A stretch of DNA of 53,283 bases from Corallochytrium limacisporum (Eukaryota; Opisthokonta): contig PDIP01000107.1 of the NCBI GenBank assembly GCA_002811645.1, positions 7,326 through 60,608 on the forward strand, given 5' to 3'. The translations under genes and the position numbers were made by a program. The notes beneath the pieces were generated by a model, which was not told the DNA's origin, did not search any database, and saw only the letters and a program-made list of their open reading frames with translations. Positions 19,140 through 28,206 of this stretch are shown one piece after another (position 1 is the stretch's first letter; each line of letters starts with the position of its first letter).

Positions 19140-21041
19140 ATGGCCAGCGGAAGCTCCCCGCAGAGGGCGTGGTCAGGGGCACCCGCCGAACCCAACTACA
19201 AAACGCATATGGATGCGGTCCTAAAGGACAACAAGATCCTGAAACAGAAACTGCAGAATGCGGAGTCGGAAAACAAGAAACTGAAGCAATCAATTTTCGA
19301 GTTGTCGTTGTGGTACAGTAGATTCGCATCGGCCGCTCTGAAAAGTCAGCAGGGGCAACAATTAAGGTCTACAAATGCGCAGTCACCGGTTCCTGAAACG
19401 GCAAATGAAGGCGACAACGCCTCAGAGAAAGGGCGGAAACAACCTTCAGAGCGTAGTAAATCAGCAACAGTTGAAAATGGGGCAGAGGTTGACAAAGCAA
19501 CTGAAGAAAAGGCAACAGTTCACAGCTACGACACCGACATTGGCACGACCTTGGCCATGAGCGTCCGGCGCCTACTGCGCAACTCGGATGGCGAAGGCCT
19601 GGTTCTGCCAAACTTCACCGACCTCGAGGTTCCCCAGGACACGACTGGTGCAGATGTTCGGCCTCTCTTCTATCCGTACATGCGCCTGGAGGGCCATGAC
19701 GGTGCAGTTTATGATGTCAAATGGTCGCCCCGGGGGCCCTTACTGGCGTCTGCTGGGTTTGACAAAACTCTGCGCCTCTGGCACGTCGGTGAACGCAAGA
19801 CTGCCGCTGTACTGAGCGGGCATACTTTGAATGTTGCGGAGGTGTGCTGGAGCAGCGATGGCACAAAAATTGCAAGCGCCAGCTATGATCGGACCTGCCG
19901 CTTATGGAATGTGGCCACCGGTCACAATATTCGCAGCTGGAGCCTCGACTATGACGCAGGGTTTGCTCTGTGCGTGGATTTCGACCGCGGAGATTCGTCT
20001 GCGATCGGGGGTAGCTATAGTGGTGGTTCTGGCCTTGGCGTAGCCGCACAGAGCACCAGTATGAACCTTGGCGACAGCTTCAACAGCGGCGTGGCGTCCG
20101 GGCAGGAGCATGTTATCAACGTCGGCACGTCCAGGAAACAGATTCTTACCTTTGATCAACGCAGTGATGACCGTGGGCAGGCACAAGCCGTGCTCTGGAA
20201 CGATTCTGCTGTAAGCACATTGATTCATCACCGCGACGGACCGTATCTCACTTCGGGCGATATGAATGGCTACGTCCGCATCTGGGATCTACGCCAGCGC
20301 TCTGTATTACACGAGTACTGCCCCGCAGGGCCGAAGAGCCACGCGAGAGCGTGTGCGAATCTAAGTTTTAGCAACCGTTGCGTCGGTAATGGTGGCAGTG
20401 GGGGGGAGTCGCTATTCTTGGCCGGGAACTTTTACGACAACACTGTTCGCCTATTTGAGCGAGGCATCGAGGCACCCCACGATACCCTCAGACCACTGCA
20501 CTCCGCCAAGGGACATAACGTGCGCAACTATCCAATCGGTTGCAGCATTTTCCAAGGCCGCGACTATATTTACACAAACCGTACCACTGGCGGAGGCATG
20601 GACGACGACGAGGACAGTGTTCCGCGCAAACTGCAGGCACAGCGCACCAACAAGGCCGAACAGCGCCAGCGCACAGGCACCGATGCATCCACCGCGGGCT
20701 CGATGTCACGCCGCATAGGTGCGGACGCAACCGATATTGGCGGGTCCTATTCTCTGGGAATGCGTGCGAACGGAGGCATGATCGACCACCCCATGAACGT
20801 GAACTCTTTACTTCTGGTTGCAACCGGTAGCAGCGACGGCCTAATCTACCTCTACGATTTCGGCTCCCGCACAACGCTTGGAGAGACCCATATTGCTCAG
20901 ACTCTCGCTGGTCACTTGGACCGCGTCTACAGCGTCGACTTCCATCCGTCGGAGCCGTTTTTAGCGAGTGGTGCGGGGGACGGCACTGCGCGTATCTGGG
21001 CTGGCCGTGCACTGAAGCCACTGATAACTGTCACTGAATAA
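19140..21041 (+). CDS. WD40-repeat protein with N-terminal coiled coil
   Basis: A 633-residue protein. Residues of about 20-60 form a strong coiled coil (LKDNKILKQKLQNAESENKKLKQ in part), followed by a low-complexity charged linker. The beta-propeller starts near residue 180. Clear repeats are GHDGAVYDVKWSP...GFDKTLRLW, GHTLNVAEVCWS...SYDRTCRLW, DMNGYVRIWDLR, NFYDNTVRLF, and near the end GHLDRVYSVDFHP...GAGDGTARIW. Long glycine/serine and glutamine/arginine inserts interrupt the propeller. Such proteins are scaffolds for complexes. I cannot assign this one to a named orthologue. The TAA stop overlaps an AATAAA hexamer (21037-21042). It converges on DECR with 124 bases between. Confidence 0.88.
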   Translation: MASGSSPQRAWSGAPAEPNYKTHMDAVLKDNKILKQKLQNAESENKKLKQSIFELSLWYSRFASAALKSQQGQQLRSTNAQSPVPETANEGDNASEKGRKQPSERSKSATVENGAEVDKATEEKATVHSYDTDIGTTLAMSVRRLLRNSDGEGLVLPNFTDLEVPQDTTGADVRPLFYPYMRLEGHDGAVYDVKWSPRGPLLASAGFDKTLRLWHVGERKTAAVLSGHTLNVAEVCWSSDGTKIASASYDRTCRLWNVATGHNIRSWSLDYDAGFALCVDFDRGDSSAIGGSYSGGSGLGVAAQSTSMNLGDSFNSGVASGQEHVINVGTSRKQILTFDQRSDDRGQAQAVLWNDSAVSTLIHHRDGPYLTSGDMNGYVRIWDLRQRSVLHEYCPAGPKSHARACANLSFSNRCVGNGGSGGESLFLAGNFYDNTVRLFERGIEAPHDTLRPLHSAKGHNVRNYPIGCSIFQGRDYIYTNRTTGGGMDDDEDSVPRKLQAQRTNKAEQRQRTGTDASTAGSMSRRIGADATDIGGSYSLGMRANGGMIDHPMNVNSLLLVATGSSDGLIYLYDFGSRTTLGETHIAQTLAGHLDRVYSVDFHPSEPFLASGAGDGTARIWAGRALKPLITVTE

Positions 21042-21165
21042 AATGTAGAGAACTTGTCCTATGCCAACCTACACATAGTATTGTAGTAACGAAAGCATTG
21101 TGTGTGAACCTCACGAGTTCAAGCTCTGTGGCCTCGCATGCCTGATCATGTGCCATCGGATATGT

Positions 21166-22191
21166 TTAGCTGCCCTTCTTGTTCACTCCGCGGATCATGG
21201 CTTCCATGGCGTCCCACTCTGGATGCGTGATCTCTAGCAACGGATTGAACTCACCGCCGATGGTCACGCACTCGCCACCGTCGAGTGTAATTACCTCACC
21301 ACTGAGCCAGTTGGAATAGTCGCTGACCATATAGCATGCCAAATTGGCCAGTTCCTCAGGCTCTCCCAGCCGTCCCGTGGCAATCCGCGTCTTCAAGGTA
21401 TTCTCAAACTGTCCAGATGGATCCAGGCGATCGAAGGCACCTTTTGTCCTGATCGGTCCTGGAGCGATAGCATTGAAACGCATTCCGTATCGCGACCATT
21501 CGGCGGATAAAGATTTGGTCATGGCCTCCACACCGGACTTTGCGCACGCAGATGGAACCACAAAACCACTGCCACGGCTTGCATAGGTTGTGGAGATCGA
21601 CAGAAATGCACATCCTTGCTCGTGCTCAATCAGACGCTTTCCAAATTCGATCGTCGTGTTCAGGGTTCCCTTAAGCACAATGTCAATGATGGTGCCGAAC
21701 GCGTTCGGGCTAAGGCGCTCTGTTGGGGAGATGAAATTTCCAGCTGCATTATTAATAATGATGTTAGGCAGCATACCGCCCTGTGACTCACACTCGTCAG
21801 CAAGGTTTTTGACACCAGCCAGGTCACGCACGTCGCAAGGTATGGCAAAGACTCGATTACCAGTGTCGCTGCTGATCTCCGCAGCAGTCTTTTCGATCAC
21901 CGGCAACTTGCGACTAGTGATGGCTACAATGGCCCCGGCACGTGAAAGTTGTGTAGCCATAGCACGACCCAAACCGGTACCACCACCGGTCACGAGTGCA
22001 AATTTGCCCTGCATCGAACCTTCCCGGAGCATCGGCGACTTCTGCGCCGGAAAATAGCGCGCGTGTGCTGCGGGATCTGCCTTTCCTGTCAAACGGCGAC
22101 CCAACTGAGCAGCACGACCGGCAACGAAGCGAGCACCGAGCTGCGCCATGCCGACCATGGCAGAATTCTTCGACGGTGCTTTACGTACCAT
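21166..22191 (-). CDS. DECR1: Mitochondrial 2,4-dienoyl-CoA reductase (SDR family)
   Basis: This NADPH-dependent enzyme reduces 2,4-dienoyl-CoA made during beta-oxidation of unsaturated fatty acids. The 341-residue protein has a basic N-terminal extension (1-55) like a mitochondrial presequence, then the Rossmann motif TGGGTGLG (68-75). The family block NNAAGNFISPTERLSPNAF follows. Catalytic Tyr203 (STTYASRGSGF) and Lys218 (SACAKSGVEAM) match the DECR arrangement, in which the tyrosine is not in the classical YxxxK position. The tail with LDGGE and GGEFN also fits. Similarity to the animal mitochondrial form is high throughout, which separates it from peroxisomal DECR2. The ATG at 22191 is used; a copy of the shared promoter element lies just upstream. 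Confidence 0.95.
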   Translation of the reverse strand: MVRKAPSKNSAMVGMAQLGARFVAGRAAQLGRRLTGKADPAAHARYFPAQKSPMLREGSMQGKFALVTGGGTGLGRAMATQLSRAGAIVAITSRKLPVIEKTAAEISSDTGNRVFAIPCDVRDLAGVKNLADECESQGGMLPNIIINNAAGNFISPTERLSPNAFGTIIDIVLKGTLNTTIEFGKRLIEHEQGCAFLSISTTYASRGSGFVVPSACAKSGVEAMTKSLSAEWSRYGMRFNAIAPGPIRTKGAFDRLDPSGQFENTLKTRIATGRLGEPEELANLACYMVSDYSNWLSGEVITLDGGECVTIGGEFNPLLEITHPEWDAMEAMIRGVNKKGS

Positions 22192-22236
22192 GGTTGATTA
22201 CTCCGTCCTATATTGTCTACGTATCTCCTTCCACAA

Positions 22237-22280
22237 ATACAGTGGCTCCACAACCTTCTAACATCGGCTACAGTAACCTA
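22237..22280. promoter_or_regulatory. Shared promoter element, copy 2, with TAACCTA
   Basis: The segment ATACAGTGGCTCCACAACCT and the following TCTAACATCGGC match the element at 19021-19055, and TAACCTA follows at 22274-22280. It lies 46-89 bases upstream of the DECR ATG, in opposite orientation relative to the gene compared with copy 1. Confidence 0.4.
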
Positions 22281-22526
22281 GCACCTGAACTACCTATCCA
22301 ATACGAAAGCAATCCCAACAAAGCAGAGAAACTTACACCACTCAGAATTGGCCCCAAGAAGTTGCACTAAAGGACTCTTTTCGTCCGGAGCGCAAACCGT
22401 TCTCTCCCGCTTCTTGCAGGGATCTTGACCGGCACTCGATACCCTCCGTGGGTTACCCCGCTGCGTAGCCACCTTCCAACGTGATACCCGTCCCGGAAAG
22501 CCCAACACGCCGCGGCGGGCCCCCGG

Positions 22527-22550
22527 CCCCCCCCGGGGGGGGGGGGGGGG
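22527..22550. repeat. C8G16 palindromic run
   Basis: Eight C directly followed by sixteen G in the region upstream of DECR. It is one of about ten such C-run/G-run inverted repeats in intergenic DNA of this window. Confidence 0.8.
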
Positions 22551-22759
22551 AACAGCGGATCGGACGCTGGACAACGGTCTCTTGATCGACGAAGAGAGAG
22601 AGTCCGAACGCCCCAACTGCTCACTGCAAGGAACACGCCGCGGCACGAACTGCTGTGGCCTCCTAGAGGGGGGGGGGGCACGAGAGTTTGGGGAAGGGGT
22701 CGGGAAAAAGGAAGCGGGTCGATGGCGAAATTCGTAAGAGATTTGTATTTGTGGTTGTG

Positions 22760-25555
22760 TCACTGATGAATGTACATCGATGATTGAACCCTGGGACAAG
22801 GCCTTCGGGGGAAGATGCGCAAGGCCCCTTGGTTCAGAAGCAGGCCGTCTACCTGCAGATCCTCGATCAATTTGTCGAGCTGAACGTAGAGACGGTCACG
22901 TTGGGAGGCCAGGAAGTACTGGCCCGTTGTCTCGTCACGATTGATGCGGGTGTGTAGGGAGGCGCCTTGATAGCGCATGGTCATAGTCAAGGCGTTCGGA
23001 TCATTCTCGCTCTGCCGGATCAAGAAATCACCGTCTTGGCTAAGTGGCGAGTGCAGCAGACCCTCAGCCTGGCTGCGGGAGATCGGTCCAAAGTACCACG
23101 CAAAACCCTGGAGGTCCTGTAGGCCAGGCGCCACGGCGGCGTCTGTGACGTACATGGATTGCTGATGCTGGCCCTGTTGCTGGTCCGTGGGCCTGGCCAA
23201 CGGGCTCATATTTCCGGTAAAACCAAGTGCACTCTGTTGTGGAGACTGTGCCATGGTAGCCATATTCAACTGCTGCAAATGCATGTGGTTTGGTACCGGA
23301 GGCATGGTCTGTTGACCACCAGGAACAAAGAAGGACTGCGTATTTCCAGGGGTGCCGCCCTGCATTGGCGCGGTGGAGCGCATAGTGGACGTATTCTGAC
23401 CGTAGGGCTGCAATGTAGAGAATGGACCCTGCTGGAATTGCGGTGGTTGTTGATGCTGTTGCTGCATTGTCATCATCATGGATGGTGGTGGTGCCGTGGA
23501 CGACAGATTAATGTTCCTGTTGCTGCGCTGGTCCAAGGTCTTGGTCTCCCGATCTACTACTGGGGGTCCCTTGCCTAGCTCCAGGGACTCTGGGGTGATC
23601 TCGTCGTTCTGGTACAGCTGATCCTTCGTTTGCAGCGCAGGCATCTGGCCATCGATGGCCTGTTGGTTAGTGTACAAATTGCTGTTAGGTGTACACTGAC
23701 CCGGCGCAGGTGTCGATGAAGGCGTTTGCGGCTGCGACGTCGTCGCACCTTGTTGCCGTGCGATTGCTTCGCGTAGATTGGCAATGGCCGCCTCATCGGT
23801 TGCAGCTCCCGAGACCGAAGAGGCTCCGGTCACCGAAGGCGCAGCAGTCTGCGATGGAGTTTCAACAGGAGAGCTGCGCCGGCAAGCCTCCAGATCTGCT
23901 GCCTTGCGTGCCTGGGTAATGGATTCCTGCATCTGCATCTGCGCCATGTCTCGCTCGATTAGAGTAAGGATAGTATTGTCCTGCAGCCGGTCGGTGGCGT
24001 GGTCGATGCTTTGCTGCCCAGTGTCGCCGAAGACGAGATTCTTGTACACTGCTGGCGCCTTGGGTGGCCGAGGAGGAGGGGCACTACCGGCAGTGAACGA
24101 TCCGGCGCCACTGGTGGCGAAGCTCGTCACATCTTCGGTACCGTAGGGATCGCTCTTGAATGACGAAGTCATAGATGAATGTGACTGGGGAACTGAGCCC
24201 GCATCATCAACTATGCATAGTGGTGTTGCGATGACCAATTCATGCTCCGTCGGTCCCGGCGAGCGCTGACTACCGACGCTGCCCCGGCTATTGAACGATG
24301 TCCGTTCCCTCGAAAGCGCCTGCTGCAATTGACTGGTTGTGTACACTATATCCCCATCACAGCGCATAATGATTTCGCCGACCCGCACACTACCGAACCA
24401 CCAACGATTGTTCAGTGCCTCGATCTTGAGACCCATTTCACTCTGTGTCACCAAGAGGCCATTGATGTCCGTCGCTTCCCGGTTTCCCGCCAGTTCTTTG
24501 AGAGTGGTGTCGTCGCTGGTAACATTTGAAGGCGCCGGATTCCGCATTGTGGGCGGCGACGACTCTGTCTCGGTGATGGACCGAGTCTGCTCTGCCATCT
24601 GCTGTTCGATCATATTCCCGGTTTCACCACCAGTGTCCTCGGCATCCTCAGTAATCGACTCGGTCAGGTGGCTCACCATCACCGAACGCAGCTGCATCGC
24701 TCGGCGGACGTCGATACGGATGCTACTGCGGTCACTGGCGTCCCTTAATGCTTGCTGAAAGGCGTCAAGGTTCTTTACCGGCACCTCGTTTACCGCAGTC
24801 ATGAGATCACCCGGCATCGCCCCACTTTTGGCACCTATCGACCCAGGTTCTATGCTTGCAATACGCAGTTTCCGTGCGTCCTCAATCTCAAAGCCCAAAC
24901 AGTAGTCCTCTCCCTTCGGAGGTAGGCAGAGGGTGATATGTGTGTGAAATACGCGGGAGTTACGTCTCTGCATTGTCTCTTCCTCTTCGCCGGACTTCTG
25001 TAGTGTTGGGGTTGTGGGTACCGGTACTGGTGCGCTTTGTGGCGCAGATGATCCATTGGGACCCCTGTTTTGCATCGATTGATCCGCAGCGCCCTGCGTC
25101 AGTTCCGACACCGAGAACGTTTGACCCTTCGGTCCGTTGCTACTGTTTTTCATTGTCCGCTGCTCGCTGATTTCCCGCAGACGTGTGTTGAGCTGTTTCA
25201 TGAGCGCCTCGAAGATCTGTTTCCGTCTCTCTTTCTTACCCTTGAGGGACAACACGTTTTTCAACCTACATGACAGTATCATTGGGTTGTCCGCGGCATC
25301 CGAATTCTCCTGCACCAGACTCACATTGATATTGAATAGAACCTTGTCGATCTCGGGTATGCTTCGTGCCTGGCTACCTGTAACTGGGGCTCTTACACTC
25401 TTAGCATTGCTGAGCTCAAATTCATTACCGGACGATGAAAAATTGATCCCATTTTTGTTTGCCAGGGTAGCAAGCACCTGCGACACGTCAGATGTTGACA
25501 GATTCGACTGCAGCGTTATTCTTGCCGCCGAAGCGTTTGGAAAGGTCAACATCAT
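22760..25555 (-). CDS. PDZ-PDZ-SH2 adaptor/scaffold protein
   Basis: A 931-residue multidomain signalling protein. Residues 1-130 form an unassigned alpha/beta-looking region. A PDZ domain spans about 202-286 (carboxylate loop CLGFEI; IEPGSIGAKSG; PGDLMTAVNEVPV). A second, more divergent PDZ-like domain covers about 365-445 (LLVTQSEMGLKIEAL; VRVGEIIMRCDGDIVY). A proline-rich SH3-ligand-like site lies at 492-501, followed by Tyr504. The linker to about 810 is long and Gln/Pro/Met-rich. A C-terminal SH2 domain follows (819-921). The SH2 has the FLIRQS strand with phosphotyrosine-binding Arg847, and His868 in SLHTR, so it should bind phosphotyrosine. Tyr628 sits in YTN, the pYxN pattern recognised by GRB2-type SH2 domains. 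No kinase or phosphatase domain is present. Two ATGs in tandem start it. This combination suggests a tyrosine-kinase signalling adaptor near membranes; partners are unknown. Confidence 0.85.
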   Translation of the reverse strand: MMLTFPNASAARITLQSNLSTSDVSQVLATLANKNGINFSSSGNEFELSNAKSVRAPVTGSQARSIPEIDKVLFNINVSLVQENSDAADNPMILSCRLKNVLSLKGKKERRKQIFEALMKQLNTRLREISEQRTMKNSSNGPKGQTFSVSELTQGAADQSMQNRGPNGSSAPQSAPVPVPTTPTLQKSGEEEETMQRRNSRVFHTHITLCLPPKGEDYCLGFEIEDARKLRIASIEPGSIGAKSGAMPGDLMTAVNEVPVKNLDAFQQALRDASDRSSIRIDVRRAMQLRSVMVSHLTESITEDAEDTGGETGNMIEQQMAEQTRSITETESSPPTMRNPAPSNVTSDDTTLKELAGNREATDINGLLVTQSEMGLKIEALNNRWWFGSVRVGEIIMRCDGDIVYTTSQLQQALSRERTSFNSRGSVGSQRSPGPTEHELVIATPLCIVDDAGSVPQSHSSMTSSFKSDPYGTEDVTSFATSGAGSFTAGSAPPPRPPKAPAVYKNLVFGDTGQQSIDHATDRLQDNTILTLIERDMAQMQMQESITQARKAADLEACRRSSPVETPSQTAAPSVTGASSVSGAATDEAAIANLREAIARQQGATTSQPQTPSSTPAPGQCTPNSNLYTNQQAIDGQMPALQTKDQLYQNDEITPESLELGKGPPVVDRETKTLDQRSNRNINLSSTAPPPSMMMTMQQQHQQPPQFQQGPFSTLQPYGQNTSTMRSTAPMQGGTPGNTQSFFVPGGQQTMPPVPNHMHLQQLNMATMAQSPQQSALGFTGNMSPLARPTDQQQGQHQQSMYVTDAAVAPGLQDLQGFAWYFGPISRSQAEGLLHSPLSQDGDFLIRQSENDPNALTMTMRYQGASLHTRINRDETTGQYFLASQRDRLYVQLDKLIEDLQVDGLLLNQGALRIFPRRPCPRVQSSMYIHQ

Positions 25556-26392
25556 GTCTACTATGAAGTCATGATTGAGGTTCCGATCCTGTTCTCCTCT
25601 CTATGTTAACCAATTGTATTATTTGGTCAAGGTTCTTGATTTCTTACTCAGCTTACCATGGTTACTTCATTGGTTGCTCTGTGTATTCAGTCCGTGGGTC
25701 GCACCCATATACCGGTAGTTCACGCGATGCACAGACCGTTATTCAGTGCTAAGGTTTTCTGTTCTCCTTGAGCCTTAGTGACAATATTAGATCTCTTACA
25801 AGCCCAACATACCTTTGCATTGGCAACTGAACGAAACCATAACAGAGGACATAAAGAGAGTAAGTAAACGCACAATCACCAACAGACTCATCAGATCTTG
25901 CCTTCCTCAGCCTTCCGGGCCCCTCCGCTCCCCCAATTGGTCTCACTCCCCGGTGCCTCCCATTTCTCTCTCATTTTGTTGCCCAGTCGGCTCGACGTGA
26001 GTGTTTGCCTGCCCTGTCCTCCCCTTCTGTCTTTCCTTTTCCGGGGAACCAAGCGAGGGGAGTCTACAAAAGAAAGAAAAAAGAAAAGGAACGGGCAAAG
26101 CAGCGGCGGAGAGAGCGAGAGGGGGAGGGGGAAGGAGAGAAGTATAAAAAACTGAGGTTCTCATCCGTTTTCTGGTCCTTCTCTTGGGTATGGTATGTGC
26201 CTGAGGTACCCATTCGTGGAGTACCGGTGGTGGTGGCCGGTGGTCTCTCCCCTTCCCCTCCCCCCGGTCCCCTGTGACCGTCGGAGACACACGCATTCTT
26301 CCCTTCTCCCTCCTCCCCACACACGCGCAGTAGGTCGCCCCGCGCCCTGAAACTCCTCCAATTTTTCCCTGAGGGGGGGCTTTTTTATCCCC

Positions 26393-26394
<2 letters not shown>

Positions 26395-26438
<44 letters not shown>
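26395..26438. repeat. (CT)22 microsatellite
   Basis: Perfect dinucleotide CT repeat of about 22 units in the intergenic region upstream of the PDZ-SH2 and mL46 genes. Confidence 0.95.
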
Positions 26439-26441
<3 letters not shown>

Positions 26442-27489
26442 CGATCTCTCTCTCCCCCGTCGTCTTTTTAGCACCGCTCTACCACCACCCCGTCCCTCCC
26501 AAGACCCCCTTCCTCCCGCCACCGTGGCTCCCCACCGGCGCGGCCGGGGGGTGATGGGGGTTGGCGGGGAGGCGAGGCAATAGAGCCCCGGGGAGAGGGG
26601 GGGATCAAGCCCTGAGGAAAATGGACATTTTTTTCTCTTTTTCCTTTTTTTTCTTTTCTTTTGGATTGTGTCAGAGCCACCGGGGCCCCCGACGATTTGG
26701 CAGTACGCGAGGGCGCTGCGGTAGCCGAAGACCGGGAAAATTTGCCCCAGTCACCTACGAACGCTAAGCCTCGGTGGAGGGAGTGGTGAGGTAGGCCTCC
26801 GGTCACGAGGATTGCTGCTTTTTTTTTCCTTTTCGTGCGGTTGAATTTCCTTATTACTTTCTAAGCAGAAAATCAGACCCAAGGGAGTTTGGGGGGGGGG
26901 GGCCGGAGAGCATTTCTCAGCGGGTGCGCCTTACCCTGCTCTGGCTCATTGTTGCCCCCGGCCTCTTGGGAGGAGGGGGGTGGGCAAAGCGTCTTGTCTT
27001 TCTTTCGTGCTTGGGGGTTCCCTTCGGAGCGCAAACGAAACTTTCTGGTCAGGGCGTTTCTATCTTTTTCAGATTGCGCTGCCAAGGCTTGGGTGTATTG
27101 CACGCACGCAAGAGGTGTGTTCTGACAGTTGTATTTTACTCTCGAGCATCCTCGGGTGTGGAGTGATGGGAGCGATGAAGAGATGACCGGCTTGTTTTCA
27201 TGAATTAGGGATGGTGTGTAGGTAGCAGTGCGGACCCGAAGCACACGATTCTCCGAGGGTAAAACGATGATTGGCCGGCACAAGCGTGTGATCTTCAACG
27301 CCTGATGCTCCATGTGTTCTAGAACAGCGCTACGTATTACACTCCGCCCAAGTTCCTAGTTGCTGTCATGGTCATGCTAAGCGGGCCTTTGCACGGGGAT
27401 TGACGGGAATGATGCAAAACAAAGCGGACGTCGGGATGATCTCAGGTCGTTCGCAAAGACACTTTGCCGGGCCTTGCCTACAACGCAAA

Positions 27490-27512
27490 CCCCCCCCCCC
27501 CTTGGGGGGGGG
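27490..27512. repeat. C12-TT-G9 inverted repeat
   Basis: Twelve C, two T and nine G: a potential hairpin with a two-base loop. A shorter C6G6 palindrome follows at 27789-27800. Confidence 0.8.
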
Positions 27513-28180
27513 CGGGGGCCCACATTCCTTGACCGCAGGGGGATGTTGTGTACACGCCCAAGTGACTGCAGATTTCTGATCAAACGACTGCAAAACCCGC
27601 AGCGATCAATGTGTAACATATTAATGACACTGAACTGTCTATTGATTCGTTAAATCAACATTGTTTAGTATATAGCAAATGGGTAATGAATAAAATCAAA
27701 AACAATAAACACAATCAAATACTGAATGTACCATGAGTGGGAAAATAGACTCCCAGAAAAGTTCACCAGCGCCTCCCCTTCGAAACTGCCCCCCGGGGGG
27801 CGGTGTGCCTGAAGGCGAGACACATGGGGGGCGCGTATCTGGAGTAAGCTGGAATGGCAACAACCAGGGGACAAGACGAACATGGTGGAAACCGTCAAAC
27901 CTGGGACAGTGCTTCAGGACAGAAACCGGTACATCGATTTGAATCCTCTCTTTGGTCTTTTAGGACTTTTTACTCGATATTCACAATGCTGTCGTTTCAT
28001 CCTGGTCCAGAAGGATATATAGGTACTTGTTAGTGGCAGAGTTTCTAACTGCAGCGCGAGATCCGTATTGGAAGAGAGCGCATGAAGGTTTGATGTTCAG
28101 TTGCTGTATTCGAATAGATCATGAAGAGTCGGTAAGGCTCAAAACCGCATACGTACAGTAAAGAAATCGAAGAGTAATAT

Positions 28181-28187
28181 TAACCTA
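28181..28187. promoter_or_regulatory. TAACCTA motif upstream of mL46
   Basis: The heptamer lies 20 bases before the mL46 ATG. It also occurs upstream of rhodanese, WD40, DECR and Rictor genes. Confidence 0.25.
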
Positions 28188-28206
28188 GTAGAGCAGTTGT
28201 TTGGAT

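Larger units (their letters stand above)
22192..22759. other. Upstream region of DECR / 3' flank of PDZ-SH2 gene
   Basis: Holds the second copy of the shared promoter element, a C8G16 palindromic run (22527-22550) and a G-run near 22670. No gene is supported. Confidence 0.55.
25556..28206. other. Long divergent intergenic region with microsatellite and G/C palindromes
   Basis: 2.65 kb between the PDZ-SH2 and mL46 genes. It holds a purine-rich tract (about 26040-26155) ending in a TATAAAA-like sequence near 26142, a (CT)22 microsatellite, a G-run near 26890, and C/G inverted runs at 27490-27512 and 27789-27800. A TAACCTA motif lies just before mL46. No open frame has protein-like character and I see no RNA gene. 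The TATA-like sequence is 2 kb from the nearest ATG on that strand. Confidence 0.5.

Noticed and set aside
21166-22191. Peroxisomal trans-2-enoyl-CoA reductase or DECR2 as alternatives for the SDR gene
   Set aside because: The NNAAGNFISPTERLS block, Tyr203 position and basic N-terminus match the mitochondrial DECR1 form, and there is no C-terminal peroxisomal signal (ends KKGS).
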